A program made the position numbers and the translations under genes. A stretch of 29,879 bases of DNA, taken from Apostichopus parvimensis (Eukaryota > Echinodermata > Holothuroidea > Aspidochirotida > Stichopodidae). The notes beneath the pieces were generated by a model that had not been told where the DNA came from, did not search any database, and worked only from the letters and a program-made list of their open reading frames with translations. Shown here in pieces: positions 21,401 to 29,614 of this stretch. The stretch lies in assembly GCA_000934455.1 (NCBI GenBank), contig KN882649.1, positions 101,489 through 131,367 of the forward strand. Reading direction: 5' to 3'. Each line of letters opens with the position of its first letter. Positions within the stretch are counted from its first letter, which is position 1.

Positions 21401-24400
21401 CCCATGTCTTTCAGTTACATTAAACATAAAATACTTACTTCCCGCCTACAATGATGAGACCTCTAACCTGTCTTTTAGTTACATTAAACATGGAATACTA
21501 ACTTCCCGCCTACAATGATGAGACCTCTCCCCTGTCTTTCAGTTACATTAAACATGAAATACTAACTTCCCACATACAATGATGAGACCTCTAACCTCTC
21601 TTTTAGTTACATTAAACATGGAATACTAACTTCCCACATACAATGATGAGACCTCTAACCTGTCTTTTAGTTACATTAAACATGGAATACTAACTTCCCG
21701 CATACAATGATGAGACCTCTAACCTGTCATTTAGTTACATTAAAAATAAAATACTAACTTCCCGCCTACAATGATGAGACCTCTAACCTGTCTTTTAGTT
21801 ACATTAAACATGGAATACTAACTTCCCGCTTACAATGATGAGACCTCTACCATGTCTTTCAGTTATATTAAACATGAAATACTAACTTCCCGCCTACAAT
21901 GATGAGACCCCTAGCCTGTCTATTAGTTACATTAAACATGAAAGACTAACTTCCCACATACAATGATGAGACCTCTAACCTGTCTTTTAGGTTACATTAA
22001 ACAAGAAATATTAACTTTCCGCCTACTATGAGGAGACATACTGCCCTGTCTTTCAGTTACATTAAACATGAAATACTTACTTCTTGCCTACGATGCTGAG
22101 ACCCAGCCCCTGTCCTTCTCTCTTACTTAGATCTATAATTAGTTCTTCCCAGGTTTCGGTGGATGAGGCATCAGATTCGACTCTAAATACAATCATGGGT
22201 ACCAGAGGTGGAATGTCACGAAAGACCTGCAGAGCCTCACCATGGGTGACATTGTTCAGTTGTACTCCATTAACCTGAAAATTAGATTAATGATTGGATC
22301 ACGCCAATGTAATTACATCATAGGCAGCAAAACAGGCATGGAGACGTTTAAAAACATTTTATTTTTTTAAAAGAACTTGAAAGTACCAATATGTATGCAA
22401 GCAGGTCACATGTCGATCAAGTTAGGGCACAAAAAGTGGAATTCAAATTGTCATGAAAAACGAGGGTTGTTAACACAAGTACGTAACATACACAGAAATA
22501 ACTACAAATCTGAACTCACTGCTAAGATCTGATCTCCTGGGTTAAGACGTCCATCTTTGTCAGCTGCACCTTCTGGAAGGACCTCATCGATGGTGATAAT
22601 AGGCTGACGAGTAATATTTATACCATGAATATATATGTCAAATCAGGTTTTCATTGTTCTTCTAGAACAAAATATTATAATATTAACTAAGATTCACTAG
22701 CTATGCCATGAGGGGCATTCAGCAATAAAGGTAGTCACTGCTAAACTCTTAAAATCATAAGCCCATGAGATTGACATTAAGACAGAGATGTGTGTTCCTT
22801 GGCACCAAAGTAAAGGTAAGATGAACCCTCAGAATATGTCGCTGATAAGATATTTGCTGCAACGATAAGTAATCACTACAAGAACCAGTTATACACAAAG
22901 TTAAAAGGTATTTCCCAAGTGACCTGGCAGAAGAAAAATTGCATTACAATTCCTCAAAAACTTAGAATTAATTCCATCAGTCTGTCTATCTGTACTACAT
23001 GAAACTGAACATGTGAAAGAAAAAAGTTGGTTCCTGTTTCACTGTCACTTCTGCTCATGTATTCTATCACTTTGGAAAAATGGCTTGGCTCCCTTTCAAA
23101 GCATTTTAAAAATGTCCATGTTGCCCTTTTGAAGCTGAAATATTGCTGTGGTTCTTACTCCATTCATAATAAAAATGCGAGACCATTTTTGAACTAGCCC
23201 TACAAAAATTGGTCTTCAAGTCATCCCTTTTCAGTCCTTTACTTTGAACTATGATATCAAGTATGAGGAATAAGTGCATGCTTACAATATCTGTATCTGA
23301 TCCTCCGGCGATTTTGAGACCCAAACTTTTGGATCCTCTGTCAATGATGATGGATGTTTGAGTCTTCTGAAGTATTGGAGCTGTCAAGGGACCTGAATCG
23401 AGATCCTTTGGGTCCTCCGTAGTTGCCAATCCATCTGCAGTGGTGCCGGAGGCTATAAAAAATGTTAAAAGGGGGAATCTTGCTCAGAAGAAAGTTAGTT
23501 TAGTAGATGGTATGGCAGCCCAGCAGGAACCTTGGTAGTGTCAACGTTTTATCTCAAAGTTTTGGACATTTCATCTCAAAATTTCTACTATCTTCTTAAA
23601 CTTTTGATTTCTCTCTGCTATCCTGAAATATCAATACTTCCAATTTACACTGATATTTTTTAACTTTGCTAACTCTTTCTCAAATCTTTCTGTGACATAA
23701 AAAGTCATAATTTCTACATTTAATATCCAAGTTAGGATGGCTGGTTATCCGACACTCCAGATCTTTCGTCTGGAAATTGAACTTTCGAAATGTTCTCTGA
23801 AAACTTCAATTTTTTATACCACAAGTGTGACTCCTTAAAGTTGGACAACTTAATTTCAAAATGATATCTTTGCCTGAAATTATTGTCTCTTGTTTTTCAG
23901 CAATGTGTGTTGAAATTTGAAGACTATTGGTCTTTAAAATGTGACCTTCTCATCTTGAAATATTGATCCTTTTTTTTCAGCTTTGCTTTTAATTGAAGTT
24001 CTTACTCTTTATGACAAAAATAAAACATAAACTGTTGAAAGTTTGGTGTTTTCGCCAGATTTTGGCCCTCTCATTTTTAGTTCTCCTAAGAACAATATAA
24101 ATCAACACTACATTATACTCAATATTTTATTGTTCAAGTTACAAGAAGCCAATTGTGTCAGTCTGATCCACACTGTAAAAGGAATGTATTAAATCTACAG
24201 AATAAATGCTCTAATGATAACAGATACTACTCTACCCCTCTTTAATTAAGTCTTGACTCAACATAGAACCTCATAAAATCTGTTTTACATCCACTACAAG
24301 CTCACCTCCCCTAACAGCCCTGAGGGTTGGCCCTCCTAGATCATCTTTAATCTCCACAATACTCTCTTCCATGGACTCAGACTGGGATGTAAGGTAGGGA

Positions 24401-27400
24401 TTAGCCGATGTCACCATCTTAGTAGAGCTGACAGTCAGTTCTACCTCGCCACGGGTCGCTTTCAGCACAGATATGGCACTCAGTTTGGAAAGCCCGATGA
24501 GTGAAAGATCATCCACTGCCAGGATCTGATCATCTACTTGTAGGCTGCCTTCCTGTAAAAAAAAAAACAATAAATCAACCATCTAGTGAATCAAGGATTT
24601 AAAGAGAGAAAAGAAAAGAAACACTAAAGCGGTGATAATTAGGCTTAGAGTACACAACAACTTTCACATATAGCGATATGGTGAACATTTATGCAAGTTT
24701 TTTATCGCCTGATTTTGTTAGTTTGCTGCTCTTCTTACTTCCTATTTCCTTTAAATGGTTGTAATTGATAGCCATAAAGTGAAGTATACCACAGTAACAA
24801 TTACCAGTCATTTCAATAACAACTTTTTCTCTGTTTCTTAATCTTCTCCTATTGTTCTTTCTTCGTACTGTTCTTTATAAAAGGGGGGTGGGGAGGGGGC
24901 TGCTCCTAAAAGCCTTGCTTCCAGAGTCTTCCTTAACCGCCTTGTTTATTTGTATGTATGCCTTTGTTCCATTTATATTGTGTGGAAATAAACTCAAACT
25001 CAATTGTTTTCACTGTCGAGAAAGGCTAAACAGACTTTATTTAATGCTCTGGCAAAGGCCTCCACTACCCAAACTTCCCCCTCCCTCCTTCCCTCTATCC
25101 CAAACAAAATTGAACTTTCTGAAGTCCCAAAGTATCGATTGGTTAACTTTCATTAGCAATGTATTCCTGACGCTTGCTCTTGATAATTTGCATCTGTTGT
25201 TGAAATTATTACTTTCATTTATACTTTGAAATGTTCCTGCATGATATTCTTAGGCTACTCCTGATATTCCTGTGTTTGCTAATCCTGTGCTTCTTCCCTG
25301 AGCACTATCAATTACTTCATTACAGCTGATTTAAAACTATTGTTTGTGAGTTGTTTGTTTTCTTTCTTCTTTTCCTTTTGGAAACTTAATGATCTACTTG
25401 ACTAACCTTAGCTACTCCTGCTTCTTCTCTGAGCACTAACAATTACTTCATTACAGCTGATTAAAAGCTATTGTTTGTGAGTTGTTTATTTTTCTTTTCA
25501 TTTCTTTTCTTTCTTTTTTTCCTTTTTTTTTTACTTTTGGAAACTTAATGATCTACTTGACTAACCTTAGCTACTCCTGCTTCTTCTCTGAGCACTAACA
25601 ATTACTTCATTACAGCTGATTTAAAACAATTGTTCGGGAGTTTGTCTATTTTTCTTTTCATTTCTTTTCTTTTCTGTCTTTCATTCTTTCTTTTTCCCTT
25701 TTTTTTTTCCTTTTGGAAACTTAATGATCTACTTGACTAACCTTAGCTACTCCTACTTCCTCTCTGAGCACTAACAATTACTTCATTACAGCTGATTTCA
25801 AACTATTGTTCGTTAGTTTGTTTATTTATTTATTTATTTTTCTTTCATTTCTTTTCTGTCTTCCATTGTTTCTTTTCCTCTGCCTTTTGGAAACTTAATG
25901 ATCTACTTGACTAAACTTAAACTACTCCTGCTTCCTCTCTGAGCACTAACAATGACTTCATTACAGCTGATTAAAAGCTATTGTTTGTGAGTTATTTGTT
26001 TTCCTTTCTTATCTTTCTTTTTATCATTTTGGAAACTTAATGATCTACTTGGCTAACCTTAGCTACTCCTGCTTCCTCTCTGAGCCCTCCAAGCTCATTA
26101 TAGCTGATATAAAACTATTGTTTGTGAGTGGTTTGTTTTCTTTTCTTTCATTCTTTTTGTCATTCCTTTTCTTTGAATTTTGGAAGACTTAATGATCAAC
26201 TTGACTAAAAAAAATGATGTTTCACTACTGTACAATATAACAAGTCAGATATTTTCTAATCTACTCAAACAGTCTGCATATCATCTTGAAACACAAACAA
26301 ACTACTCGCGTAATTCTTACTTGTCCGGCCGCTCCGTGGTGAGAGATCTCCTTGACAAAGATACCCAGACGGTCGACGTGGTCCTTCTTCTCATATATGA
26401 AGAAACCAAGGCCAGTGGTTCCCTGGAATTAAAGCATCAGGATTTACAAACTTTTGAAAAGATATAATCTGCAAGAAAGTATTCTCTAACTATTTGATTT
26501 CAATATTCAGTAAATTAGCCTTTTAGGAGTCCATGGAAACAAAAGACTTCACTGCAAATTGTTTGAAAGTGTTATTCATGTTAGAACTTTGCAAACAGTG
26601 ACCAGGATATGTTTTCTTCATTTTCAGTTCTAATATCTATGAGTGCTGAGAAAGTTCCCCGGATTACATCCCCACTGGGCTAAAATTATATTCCTCCTAA
26701 TCTTAAATCAAGTTATTACAGCCATAATCTCTCATAACCCTTACCCCAGTGATGGGAAGCGCAACAGCCTCAGGGTCCTTTACCTATTATTATGGGATCC
26801 ATACACCCTCAAAATGACAAATGCATAAAGTTAAGATAGATTACATCTATTAATCAATAACATTGAATAATAATATTGAAAGCCTTATGTGCTTTCACTT
26901 ATAACTGTTTCTCCTGTTTGGCTAATTCTAGCATGATAATGGATATCATGATTACAATATTTGAAAGGGAAAATAGGCATCTAGCCGCAATTCATTTTAC
27001 ACTCAAGACTATAACAGGAAGACAATTTGGCATCTGGATAGTTAACATTATGTACTAAGACTAACAGCTTAGGAGTGTTAGCTCAGTGGTTAACTCCGGT
27101 GCCTTTCAATCATAAGGTCCCGAGTTCGAGTCACTCCCAGATTAATGTATGTCGTCCAGTTACAGAGTTGTTGACAATTGACAATTCATAATCATGGACG
27201 TTAAATATGAATGTAAGAGACTGACTTCGGTCAGCTTGCGGCTTTGATAAGCCAATGAGGCTTCTTTGCGAGTTCCTGCTTGCAGGAGGATCTAAAATAC
27301 ATACATACAACAGCAAGACAATTGCTCACCTTGTGAAGTGTGATTGTATGAACATTAGGGAAAGATGAGAAGTCTGCCTCTCCAGATTCTTCTTGTAGAT

Positions 27401-28988
27401 CGCCCCCATCGATCAAATCTACCACAACACCCCCCGTAGGTTTCCTCAAGGAAAGTGGGACCTGCGGTTTAGAAATGATCAACAAACTTGAAAGAATTCA
27501 CCTCCGAAAAATGTATGAGTGATTACATCATCATTCCATGGTCCCTTAGGTTGACAAGATAATACAACAGCGACACATTTGGGGTTCTCCCAAACATTTG
27601 GATACAAAACAATATGCTTTGATGTTATTTCTAGGACTTGTACAGACACCATATACTGTACAAAGTACACTTAATTCACAATTGATATTATCAATGACTT
27701 TTAAATCAGAAAGTTTTACTAAACCAACATGATAATATACTCAAAAGATTTGGAACAAGCTAAGTCAGACAACAGATACTGTTTTTCCTCTAATATAAAT
27801 CACACAGAAACAAGGAATGTTCAATTTTTCATACTTCTTCTTGTCCTCCACTATTTGAATGAAACTTGACTGCTCAGTGTAAAGAACAGCATTGTGATTA
27901 GAATTTTTTCAAATTTCAAATTCTTTCAACAATACATCAAACGTCAATGTATTATCAAAGGACGTATGATGTATGAACCGTACCTGGTTGATAGGAGTGG
28001 TAGGTACATAGGTAACAGCCAGCTCTTTCACAGCCTCTGCTCTCCTCCTGACCACCAACTTGATTGGACCCTCAGGCATCTCACCTATAATCATAGATGC
28101 CTCTCGGTGGGTGTGACCAAACACTTTGATACCATTAATCTAAAAAAGAAAATAATTTATTGCTCACTTAATATATAAGAAGAAAGAATATGGTATTGTA
28201 CAATTGGCTTTTAGATGGCTTTATTACATTTGCCTGTCATCGGCGTTTACCGTTCTTAGCTAAAATAGCAAAATCATCATTTCATCATTTTCTAACACTG
28301 CTAGTGACAAGCCTTAATTACAATCTTGCTCAGAAACGGTTCTTGATTGCTAATTTACCCTGCCATTGACACGTCATTCAAGATGTACACTGTTCTCTAT
28401 AATATTGGAATAATTTGCTGCATACCTCCATCAGTTCATCAGCTACCATGATACGGCCATCGTGAGCTGCTGCAGTCTCTGGGTTAATGCCGACCACAAA
28501 CGCAGACATGATGTTGCTATCCTTGTTTCCTGCCAAGCTGTGAGATACGATGAGAAGAACATTGCAACAATTTTAAATTAAATTCTCTTGATTAAATATT
28601 GCTGAAATAATCTAACCTGTGACTTCATGACTTGTACAACTCCAAGCTTGTAAGATATCAGTCCCATTTCACATGTGATAGGATGTACTATGCAATATAT
28701 GCAAGAGCATCACTTTGAGTTTAACTAAAGTTCTGATTGCTTCTATTACAAGGTGAATCCTTATGTTCTTACACAATCCATCCAAACCTGGTTGGTATTA
28801 AAGAAAACTTTTCTAACCTTGTTTCCCATGCTTCTTGGTTTAAATTGTCACAGGTTTGCTGGAGATCAAAACACATTGCAAGAGTACACTACCTTTGACT
28901 TACCTTAGACCCAAACTGCTACTTGTTTTCTGGACTTCAAATATGAAATACTCCCCTTGGTAGTCTTCGTATCGACTCGCAATTATCT
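15220..28988 (-). CDS. MPDZ: MPDZ (MUPP1)-like multi-PDZ scaffold gene, C-terminal part, 12 exons
   Basis: Twelve minus-strand exons join at GT/AG sites with matching phases into about 600 codons ending at a stop at 15220-15222; only the last junction needs a choice of acceptor. The product has five PDZ domains. Carboxylate-binding loops in order are [32 protein letters not shown] and GLGFSIVG. The first residue of helix alpha-B is His in domains 1, 3 and 5 (THREA, THGEA, SHKEA), as in class I PDZ domains, but not in domains 2 and 4. Order and sequence match my knowledge of vertebrate MPDZ PDZ8-9-10-11 and PDZ13. PATJ shares most of these but lacks a PDZ9 equivalent, so MPDZ is preferred. MPDZ proteins are cytoplasmic scaffolds at cell junctions and the Crumbs/PALS1 apical complex, where their PDZ domains bind C-terminal tails of junction and receptor proteins. 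The N-terminal L27 and earlier PDZ domains are not in the window. A PDZ12 equivalent was not found. Confidence 0.9.
15491..16859. other. Last intron, left part: no exon seen
   Basis: I looked on the minus strand for a PDZ12-type exon (GLGISIAGG-like loop, GSPLGD, GDRI) and saw none. It is AT-rich with short frames only. More of the gypsy element may be hidden here beyond recognition. Confidence 0.5.
16860..18190 (+). pseudogene. Decayed Ty3/gypsy pol: RNase H and integrase, in the last intron
   Basis: The plus-strand translation, broken by many stops, shows RNase H motifs ([47 protein letters not shown]). An integrase zinc-finger remnant with FYWSSMH and [13 protein letters not shown] lies at 17320-17400. 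Integrase core pieces follow: [25 protein letters not shown] and [13 protein letters not shown], where D, D and E are the expected catalytic positions. A trailing KRYYDTR, then [12 protein letters not shown], is the usual region after the core (about 18020-18090). Gag, protease and RT were not found to the left. It lies antisense to the MPDZ-like gene. Confidence 0.88.
18211..18358 (+). repeat. 54-bp tandem repeat in the gypsy C-terminal region
   Basis: Units start at 18211, 18265 and 18319 (AATATGAC/AATATGAA), the third incomplete. Each has ACCCTGGGTGATTCC near its end. The period is 18 codons, and the units read [20 protein letters not shown] and [10 protein letters not shown] in one frame, so the repeat could have begun as an in-frame repeat of the polyprotein tail. 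Confidence 0.8.
18362..19290. other. Intron stretch after the gypsy remnant; possible gypsy 3' end and LTR
   Basis: The first 150 bases continue in a polyprotein-like style ([11 protein letters not shown]). The part from about 18700 to 19130 has a higher CpG content (GTTCGACGTG, CGACCGCTATAG, GCAACGGACCGACACAGCGG) than the intron around it and may be an LTR, but no second copy or clear ends were found. No PDZ exon was seen in either orientation. Confidence 0.3.
19291..19402 (-). CDS. MPDZ: Exon 11 of window: last strand of PDZ11-type domain plus linker
   Basis: The acceptor is TTATTCAG|AGTGCC and the donor AAAGAAG|GTACTA; 112 bp, phase 0 to 1. It encodes [13 protein letters not shown], the closing strand as in vertebrate MPDZ PDZ11, then a short linker: [20 protein letters not shown]. 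It was found by extending the previous exon and has no long reading frame of its own. The phase-1 donor does not fit the first AG of the terminal exon (see findings). Confidence 0.82.
19593..19675. repeat. 34-bp tandem repeat
   Basis: Units start GAGATTAGCTAGCCAGAT at 19593, GAGATGAGCTAGCC at 19627 and GAGATTAGCTAG at 19661; the third is partial. It lies in the intron between exons 10 and 11. Confidence 0.75.
19891..20038 (-). CDS. MPDZ: Exon 10 of window: core of PDZ11-type domain
   Basis: The acceptor is a CTCTCTTCAAG tract and the donor CTAAGG|GTAAGA; 148 bp, phase 2 to 0. The first base completes Lys from the previous exon. It encodes [17 protein letters not shown], then [19 protein letters not shown] and [20 protein letters not shown] and DVxNAS match vertebrate MPDZ/PATJ. 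The motif reads RLLAIDDQD rather than the common QILxVNG, a moderate divergence. Confidence 0.92.
20364..20381. repeat. Long G homopolymer
   Basis: A T-run is followed by AGGGG and a G-run of about 15-16 bases, in the intron between exons 9 and 10. Such a run could block polymerases, and its length may be wrong in an assembly. Confidence 0.8.
20739..22080 (-). repeat. Minisatellite of about 21 units, ~64 bp, derived from an exon-intron junction
   Basis: On the minus strand the typical unit reads GACAGGTTAGAGGTCTCATC, then ATTGTAGGCGGGAAG, then GTTAGTATT, and a filler ending TTTAATGTAACTAAAA. It aligns without gaps to the last bases of the exon at 22081-22274 and its donor: GACAGGGGCTGGGTCTCAGC, ATCGTAGGCAAGAA|GTAAGTATT. 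The filler is also shared with the intron next to the exon. The array abuts the real donor. The outermost unit at 20739 is the most diverged and one unit near 21113 is shortened. Two subtypes occur (CTAACCTGTCTTTTAG and CTCCCATGTCTTTCAG on the plus strand). Confidence 0.93.
22081..22274 (-). CDS. MPDZ: Exon 9 of window: end of PDZ10-type and start of PDZ11-type domain
   Basis: The acceptor is AATTTTCAG and the donor AAGAA|GTAAGT; 194 bp, phase 0 to 2. The first part ([18 protein letters not shown], then PMIVFRVE) closes the previous PDZ domain, with His at the alpha-B start. After a short linker ([11 protein letters not shown]) it opens the next domain with [25 protein letters not shown] matches the unusual SIVGK(R) loop end of vertebrate MPDZ PDZ11. 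The donor directly abuts the roughly 64-bp minisatellite, whose units resemble the last bases of this exon. Confidence 0.93.
22520..22603 (-). CDS. MPDZ: Exon 8 of window: core of PDZ10-type domain
   Basis: This 28-codon exon, phase 0 to 0, has acceptor ACTCGTCAG and donor TTAGCA|GTGAGT. It encodes [18 protein letters not shown], then [10 protein letters not shown]. Pro-Glu-Gly-Ala-Ala-x-x-Asp-Gly-Arg-Leu and GDQIL are standard PDZ signatures. The exon is too short to stand out as an open reading frame and was found by chaining phases between its neighbours. Confidence 0.92.
22604..23285. other. Intron between exons 7 and 8: nothing seen
   Basis: Ordinary AT-rich intron. The minus-strand open frame that runs from exon 7 into it is simple read-through beyond the donor. 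Confidence 0.5.
23286..23452 (-). CDS. MPDZ: Exon 7 of window: linker and binding loop of PDZ10-type domain
   Basis: The acceptor is TTTTTTATAG|CC and the donor GATATT|GTAAGC; 167 bp, phase 1 to 0. The first two bases complete an Ala codon with the G left by the previous exon. It encodes a polar linker ([20 protein letters not shown]), then [20 protein letters not shown] and SDTDI. The loop and GGSDT match vertebrate MPDZ PDZ10. Confidence 0.9.
23453..24305. other. Intron between exons 6 and 7: nothing seen
   Basis: Pyrimidine-rich intron DNA with many ATTTC and AAATTTC-like words between 23530 and 24010, which look like a very degenerate short repeat. No coding or mobile-element signature. 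Confidence 0.45.
24306..24552 (-). CDS. MPDZ: Exon 6 of window: second half of PDZ9-type domain plus linker
   Basis: The acceptor is a T-rich run ending ACAG and the donor GGGGAG|GTGAGC; 247 bp, phase 0 to 1. It encodes [18 protein letters not shown], then [20 protein letters not shown], then a Ser/Glu-rich linker. DDQILAVDD stands in for the common GDxIxxVNG. The alpha-B start is Ser-Lys, not His, so class I binding is not expected. The large intron before this exon holds a pyrimidine-rich tandem array. Confidence 0.91.
25245..26205. repeat. Tandem array, 142-176-bp units with variable pyrimidine tract
   Basis: A conserved block of about 105 bp (starting GGAAACTTAATGATCTACTT, with CTGAGCACTAACAATTACTT and TTACAGCTGATT) recurs at 25380, 25539, 25715, 25889, 26031 and, diverged, near 26173. 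Each block is followed by a T/C-rich stretch of variable length. A partial unit begins the array near 25247. It lies in the intron between exons 5 and 6. Confidence 0.9.
26321..26422 (-). CDS. MPDZ: Exon 5 of window: binding loop of PDZ9-type domain
   Basis: The acceptor is TTAATTCCAG and the donor GGACAA|GTAAGA; 34 codons, phase 0 to 0. It encodes the loop [14 protein letters not shown], then the [10 protein letters not shown] strand and SHHGAAGQ. An acidic-basic insert (EKKDHVD) replaces the usual GG after the loop, matching the unusual loop of vertebrate MPDZ PDZ9. A plus-strand reading frame over the same bases is an antisense shadow. Confidence 0.9.
27070..27309 (+). mobile_element. tRNA-derived SINE, copy 2 (intronic, antisense to the gene)
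   Basis: The head has an A box (TTAGCTCAGTGG) and a near B box (GAGTTCGAGTC). The body ends GCGAGTTCCTGCTTGCAGG and the tail is ATACATACATACA. The body end and tail match copy 1 at 2061-2319. A short AACAGC occurs on both sides and may be a target duplication, but six bases is weak. It ends about 20 bp from the 5' splice site of the exon at 27330-27461. Confidence 0.85.
27330..27461 (-). CDS. MPDZ: Exon 4 of window: linker and first strand of PDZ9-type domain
   Basis: The acceptor is AAACCGCAG and the donor CACAAG|GTGAGC; 44 codons, phase 0 to 0. The product is an acidic linker ([15 protein letters not shown]) followed by [11 protein letters not shown], the first PDZ strand. Vertebrate MPDZ has a similar acidic linker and an SSFxNVxxxxL lead-in before PDZ9, which supports the assignment. 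A tRNA-derived SINE ends about 20 bp beyond the donor, in the intron. Confidence 0.88.
27984..28139 (-). CDS. MPDZ: Exon 3 of window: end of PDZ8-type domain plus linker
   Basis: The acceptor is CTTTTTTAG and the donor ACCAG|GTACGG; the exon is 52 codons, phase 0 to 0. It encodes [17 protein letters not shown], then [16 protein letters not shown], then a linker ending [10 protein letters not shown]. His in THREA sits at the first alpha-B position, which suggests class I ligands (C-terminal S/T-x-hydrophobic). The domain closes with the KLVV strand and basic residues, and the interdomain linker starts within the same exon. Confidence 0.92.
28426..28537 (-). CDS. MPDZ: Exon 2 of window: core of PDZ8-type domain
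   Basis: The acceptor is TCTCACAG|C and the donor GGAG|GTATGC. The first base completes a Ser codon, then 37 codons follow in phase. It encodes [19 protein letters not shown], then [10 protein letters not shown] and MVADELME. This is the part of the PDZ fold after the binding loop, through helix alpha-A to strand beta-D, where PDZ domains usually have a GDxLxxxNG-type motif; here it is ADELMEING across the junction. The LAGNKD motif is shared with vertebrate MPDZ PDZ8. Confidence 0.92.
28904..28988 (-). CDS. MPDZ: Exon 1 of window: start of PDZ8-type domain
   Basis: The acceptor is a pyrimidine stretch ending in CTTTCAG and the donor is CTAAG|GTAAGT. The exon encodes the first strands of a PDZ domain: [11 protein letters not shown], then FIFEVQKT and the start of the loop, SSSLGL. 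The RYEDxxGE leader is a known mark of MPDZ PDZ8 and its PATJ counterpart. The acceptor reads CAGAG, so the exon may start at 28988 (phase 1) or 28986 (phase 0). The upstream exon is outside the window, so this cannot be settled here. The exon ends with two bases of a codon, which the next exon completes as Ser. Confidence 0.88.
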
Positions 28989-29614
28989 CTGAAAGAGAGC
29001 AAGTTTGTTGTTGTATTGTATCTCGCAACACAAGTATATTATGTGAGCACAAATCATATGCTCAGACTGTTGCAGTTACGTATAGTGTAAGCCACATACT
29101 GTTCACAACAACACCTACACGTGTCTCTTATCATTGCATTGCCTATCATCTTATTTCACAGCAGGCATACATAAGTATAGTTAGTAAGGTCTACATTTAA
29201 TTTATCAATATAACCATGAAATATGTTGCCCTTTTTGCTTTTGCTTACAACAATCTACGAGTTAAACTGGTAGTTGTTATTATGAACCAGTTAGCGATTT
29301 AACACTAGGTTACTATGTGACTTTAAATATGATATACCACCTGATGTTGGTGTTACCACAGTGTCCATCACATCAACTCATCATTGACGCCAAGCGGACC
29401 GGAAGGCAAGCTAATATTACTAACACCGTACTCTAAACTTGTTATAACAGTGACCCATACTTATCTTCAGATAAAATTTGCCTAACATAATGAGCAGATA
29501 TATAAAAATTAATCATCAAATGCTGTAACACCATTTGAAATAGCACCATTATAATTGTAACATACTGAGATGGTATGATCTAAACTAATCTAAAATATTA
29601 CATCAGCAGGGAGG

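Noticed and set aside
20739-22080. Regular 64-bp array as a CRISPR or satellite centromere piece
   Set aside because: Units are contiguous with no spacers, the array is short, and the unit aligns to the adjacent exon end, which explains it better.
22084-22278. 64-codon plus-strand frame as a gene
   Set aside because: It is the antisense shadow of exon 9, which has splice sites, phase and PDZ motifs on the minus strand.
24852-25229. 125-codon plus-strand frame as a gene
   Set aside because: Low-complexity Leu/Phe/Pro-rich translation inside an intron, with no family motif or splice partner.
26180-26467. 95-codon plus-strand frame as a gene
   Set aside because: It overlaps exon 5 in antisense and continues into repeat array sequence; no domain was recognised.
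27070-27145. tRNA gene (A and B boxes present)
   Set aside because: The head does not close into a tRNA acceptor stem, the B box is imperfect, and it continues into a SINE body with a repeat tail shared with another copy. The same applies to 2245-2319 on the minus strand.
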